NCBI GenBank assembly: GCA_024639555.1
Contig: JAHEID010000004.1
Coordinates: 1-39,892 of the forward strand
From: Deltaproteobacteria bacterium
GTDB lineage: Bacteria > Desulfobacterota > Desulfobulbia > Desulfobulbales > BM004
DNA length: 39,892 bases
Direction: 5' to 3'
Part shown: piece after piece, positions 37,295 through 39,892 of the stretch
Numbering within the stretch: the first letter of the stretch is position 1
Layout of the letters: the number at the start of each line of letters is the position of its first letter
Translations under genes and position numbers: made by a program
The notes under the pieces: model-generated
Told to the model about the DNA's origin: nothing
The model's database searches: none
Seen by the model: only the letters and a program-made list of their open reading frames with translations

Positions 37295-38974
37295 ATGAAA
37301 TCCATAGCTACATTGGGTCCAGAGGGGTCATCCTCATGGCAGGCAGCCAAACAGGTTGATCCTGAGGCCGAAATAAAGCTTTTTCCGAACACGCCTTTAG
37401 TAATAAAAGCGTTTACGGAAAAGCTGACAGACCTTGCCCTGATCCCTGTATACAATACCCGGGAAGGCGAGAGTATTGAGTATTTCCGCATCATGGAAAA
37501 ACTCAGCAAGGCAAACTGGATTGACAATGTGGTTCTGCCCATTCATCTTTCGCTCGGTGCCATAGATGACGCGCATCCACTTTCCATGCTCATTGGCAAA
37601 AGCAACAGCTTCAGGCAGTGCGAAGAATATATAACAAACAACTATCCCCTGCTGCCGCAGTTGACTGTAACCGATCTGCAGCAGGCAATAAATGAGGCCA
37701 AGAATAAGAATATGCCTGATCATGGCTTTGTTGCCACAGAAGAATTTCTAGTGGCAAACGGCCTGCTCATCCGGGAAAGGGAATTGGCACCACACAACCA
37801 GACCCGATTTGCCGTCATCAGTGCGACCCCTGCAGAGCCAAGCGGATATGATGCCACTGCCCTGTTGACCCGGCCCCTGAAAGATCGGGTTGGTCTTCTA
37901 GTTGATATCCTTGGGGAATTCACCAGGCGCGGTATCAATATTATTGATATGCGGACAGAAAGCGACATCAAGACCCAGAAACTGCAAATCTATATTGAGG
38001 CTGAAGGCCATATCAAGGACAAAAACCTTGCCGATGCAGTAAAAGCCATAAGCGAGCATATCATTCAGGACCCCGGTTCTTTCCAGGTTCTGGGCAGCTT
38101 CCCAAGGGTTGACATGCGCACCAAGCACATATCCTCTTTTGGCTTTATAGGCACTGGGGATATGAGTAAATGGTTTGCCAAACGGCTGGAAAACGAAGGT
38201 TACAAATCCCTGCTTACAGGCCGCACAAGTGATCTGAAACCCGAGGATATGGTTCCCCAGGTTGATGTGGTTGTCATCTGTGTGCCCATAAGCGCAACAG
38301 CCGATGCTGTAAACAAATACGGACCGCTCCTTAAAGACGGACAGGCCCTGATTATCCTTGCAGGAGTGGCTGAAAACGCGCTGAATGCAGCCCTTGAAAA
38401 GACCCGGCCCGGCGTCGAAGTCATGCTTGTCCACAACCTCTGGGGGCCCCAGGCAAAAACCATGAAGGATAAGAATGCCACCGTGGTGCGGACAAAGAGA
38501 AGCGGCCTTCTCTGCAGTGAATTCGAAGCCTTTTTATACAAGCACGGTGCACTGATCAACCAGGACAGCCCCTCCAAACATGATCTGCTGATGGGTGTAG
38601 GCCAGAAACTGCCCACAACGGTTTCCGTGGCACTTGCCATGACCCTGAAGGATAACCAGATTCCCCAGGATGAGATCGGCAGCCATTCCACCCTCACATC
38701 CTTGTACGGCATCATGGCCATGGCCCGGGTTCATACCCAGAATCCCAGGACCTATGCGGAGATAATGGCCACCACAGGGGACGGACGCAAGATTGTCAAG
38801 AGCTTTGCTGAAAACCTGATCAAGCTAATGGACATGGCCAATGAGGGAAAAATTGACGCGCTTTGTAAGATCATCGATGAAAACAGGCACTACCTGACAG
38901 ATGAGTTTTTAAAGGCCAGGATGCAGCAGTCCCTTGCCGTTGATGAGACCCTGAGCAAGATTATCCGCTCCTAA
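37295..38974 (+). CDS. Prephenate dehydratase-like domain + ACT domain + prephenate dehydrogenase fusion
   Basis: N-terminal LGPEGSSSWQAA and TRFAVIS (PDT-like); DRVGLLVDILGEFTRRGINIIDMRTES (ACT); FGFIGTGDMSKWFAKRLENEGY and HNLWGPQAK (TyrA-like). Confidence 0.85.
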   Translation: MKSIATLGPEGSSSWQAAKQVDPEAEIKLFPNTPLVIKAFTEKLTDLALIPVYNTREGESIEYFRIMEKLSKANWIDNVVLPIHLSLGAIDDAHPLSMLIGKSNSFRQCEEYITNNYPLLPQLTVTDLQQAINEAKNKNMPDHGFVATEEFLVANGLLIRERELAPHNQTRFAVISATPAEPSGYDATALLTRPLKDRVGLLVDILGEFTRRGINIIDMRTESDIKTQKLQIYIEAEGHIKDKNLADAVKAISEHIIQDPGSFQVLGSFPRVDMRTKHISSFGFIGTGDMSKWFAKRLENEGYKSLLTGRTSDLKPEDMVPQVDVVVICVPISATADAVNKYGPLLKDGQALIILAGVAENALNAALEKTRPGVEVMLVHNLWGPQAKTMKDKNATVVRTKRSGLLCSEFEAFLYKHGALINQDSPSKHDLLMGVGQKLPTTVSVALAMTLKDNQIPQDEIGSHSTLTSLYGIMAMARVHTQNPRTYAEIMATTGDGRKIVKSFAENLIKLMDMANEGKIDALCKIIDENRHYLTDEFLKARMQQSLAVDETLSKIIRS

Positions 38975-39026
38975 ACCTAGCCGGCGTGTTTATTGACTTT
39001 TATACTATCATGCTTACTCTAATCCT

Positions 39027-39140
39027 ATGGAAAAAAATCCCGAGAAAAAGAAGAGTGAAAACCCTGTAGTTGTTCTCATTATTTTTATTTTGCTCTTGAT
39101 TCCAATTCTTATCCTGTTTGGCGGTAAACCGTATACCTGA
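39027..39140 (+). CDS. Small single-pass membrane protein (37 aa)
   Basis: MEKNPEKKKSENPVVVLIIFILLLIPILILFGGKPYT*; Lys-rich N-terminus and one TM helix. No strong SD. Confidence 0.45.
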   Translation: MEKNPEKKKSENPVVVLIIFILLLIPILILFGGKPYT

Positions 39141-39244
39141 AATGTGAATCAGCCATTGCCCCAGTTAGGAGCAGACCAAACCATTTCTTCGCCAAAGTAG
39201 TTTTTTTATTAATTTCTCTGACGTGCATCCCCTGGAGGATATTC

Positions 39245-39892
39245 ATGTTAAATTCCTGTAAGAAATACCTTGATGAAAAACATTTCTGCCCCCATTGCAA
39301 AGAGCAGCTCTCCTGCTGCAGCACCCCGCCCATCCATGTCGGCGATGGACTGGGCTGGGGCACCGAGGCCTATTTTATCTGCTTAAACGATGAATGTTCC
39401 CTCTTTAAAAATGGCTGGGAGCACATTGAGATGCAGTTCGGCCATCGGGCCTCCTACCGTTATATGCTTCTGCCCGGCAATACGGAGGGTACGCCAATGA
39501 TGGTCGGCAGCAGGGACGCCTTCAAGAATTGTGTCATTGATCCGGAAAGCATCAAGTTGCAGGATGAACGTTATGCAAGGGAAAAAGAAGCCCTGGCCAA
39601 GCTGGATACCTGTGTTGCAGAAAAAAACCTTGAACCGGTTCTTTATTTGCTCCTTGATGAAGCTGTTGACAGGAAAAACCGTGAACGTGCGGCTGATCTG
39701 TTGGTCGAGCTCAATGATCTGTCATGCATAGATCCTATCCGCAACCATACTTTCAGGGATGACACCCTGGTCTACAAGGTGAATCTGGCCATTCAACAAC
39801 TGCTGAAGACAAATTTCAAAAAAGAATGCCAGGCCTGCGCGGAAATAATAAAAGCCCAGGCCAAGAAATGCCAGCACTGCGGTAAAGAATTT
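39245..39892 (+). CDS. Zinc-ribbon protein, partial (runs off the window)
   Basis: Open for 216 codons: MLNSCKKYLDEKHFCPHCKEQLSCCSTPPIHVGDGLGWGTEAYFICLNDECSLFKNGWEH...CQACAEIIKAQAKKCQHCGKEF; gaggatattc upstream. Confidence 0.8.
   Translation, partial: MLNSCKKYLDEKHFCPHCKEQLSCCSTPPIHVGDGLGWGTEAYFICLNDECSLFKNGWEHIEMQFGHRASYRYMLLPGNTEGTPMMVGSRDAFKNCVIDPESIKLQDERYAREKEALAKLDTCVAEKNLEPVLYLLLDEAVDRKNRERAADLLVELNDLSCIDPIRNHTFRDDTLVYKVNLAIQQLLKTNFKKECQACAEIIKAQAKKCQHCGKEF

Noticed and set aside
37898-38721. Minus-strand ORFs (178 and 173 aa) inside the PDT/ACT/TyrA gene
   Set aside because: Antisense shadows of a strongly supported gene, with no recognised motifs.

Overview
Bacterial chromosomal window whose gene order suggests a Desulfobacterota/Desulfobulbales-like organism (taxonomy is inference). 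The left ~4.3 kb is a sparse accessory region of three minus-strand genes (HEPN-like protein, orphan PhnD-like lipoprotein, sugar transferase). A ~125-bp dispersed repeat, four copies in one orientation, follows each of them and the tRNA-Pro gene. Next is a conserved informational block on the minus strand: thrS-infC(ATT start)-rpmI-rplT-pheS-pheT-ihfA-merR, then tRNA-Val, recR, ybaB/ebfC, dnaX, SRP RNA, two tRNA-Ser genes and tadA. A redox group follows: rubredoxin, rubredoxin-reductase-like and thioredoxin-reductase-like proteins. The most notable locus is 20.08-25.95 kb: ketosynthase, ACP, two CrtI/phytoene-desaturase-like FAD oxidoreductases, FabG and FabZ, with no carotenoid genes. It resembles the gene complement proposed for ladderane-type or other unusual lipid synthesis. 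Downstream are tolQRAB-cpoB without an adjacent pal, an AmpG-like permease, TlyA, a DUF3047 protein, an SH3-domain protein, a helicase-nuclease fusion resembling MrfA+MrfB, and a prephenate dehydratase-like/ACT/prephenate dehydrogenase fusion with eroded dehydratase motifs. All calls come from reading the sequence and supplied ORFs; no database search was run.
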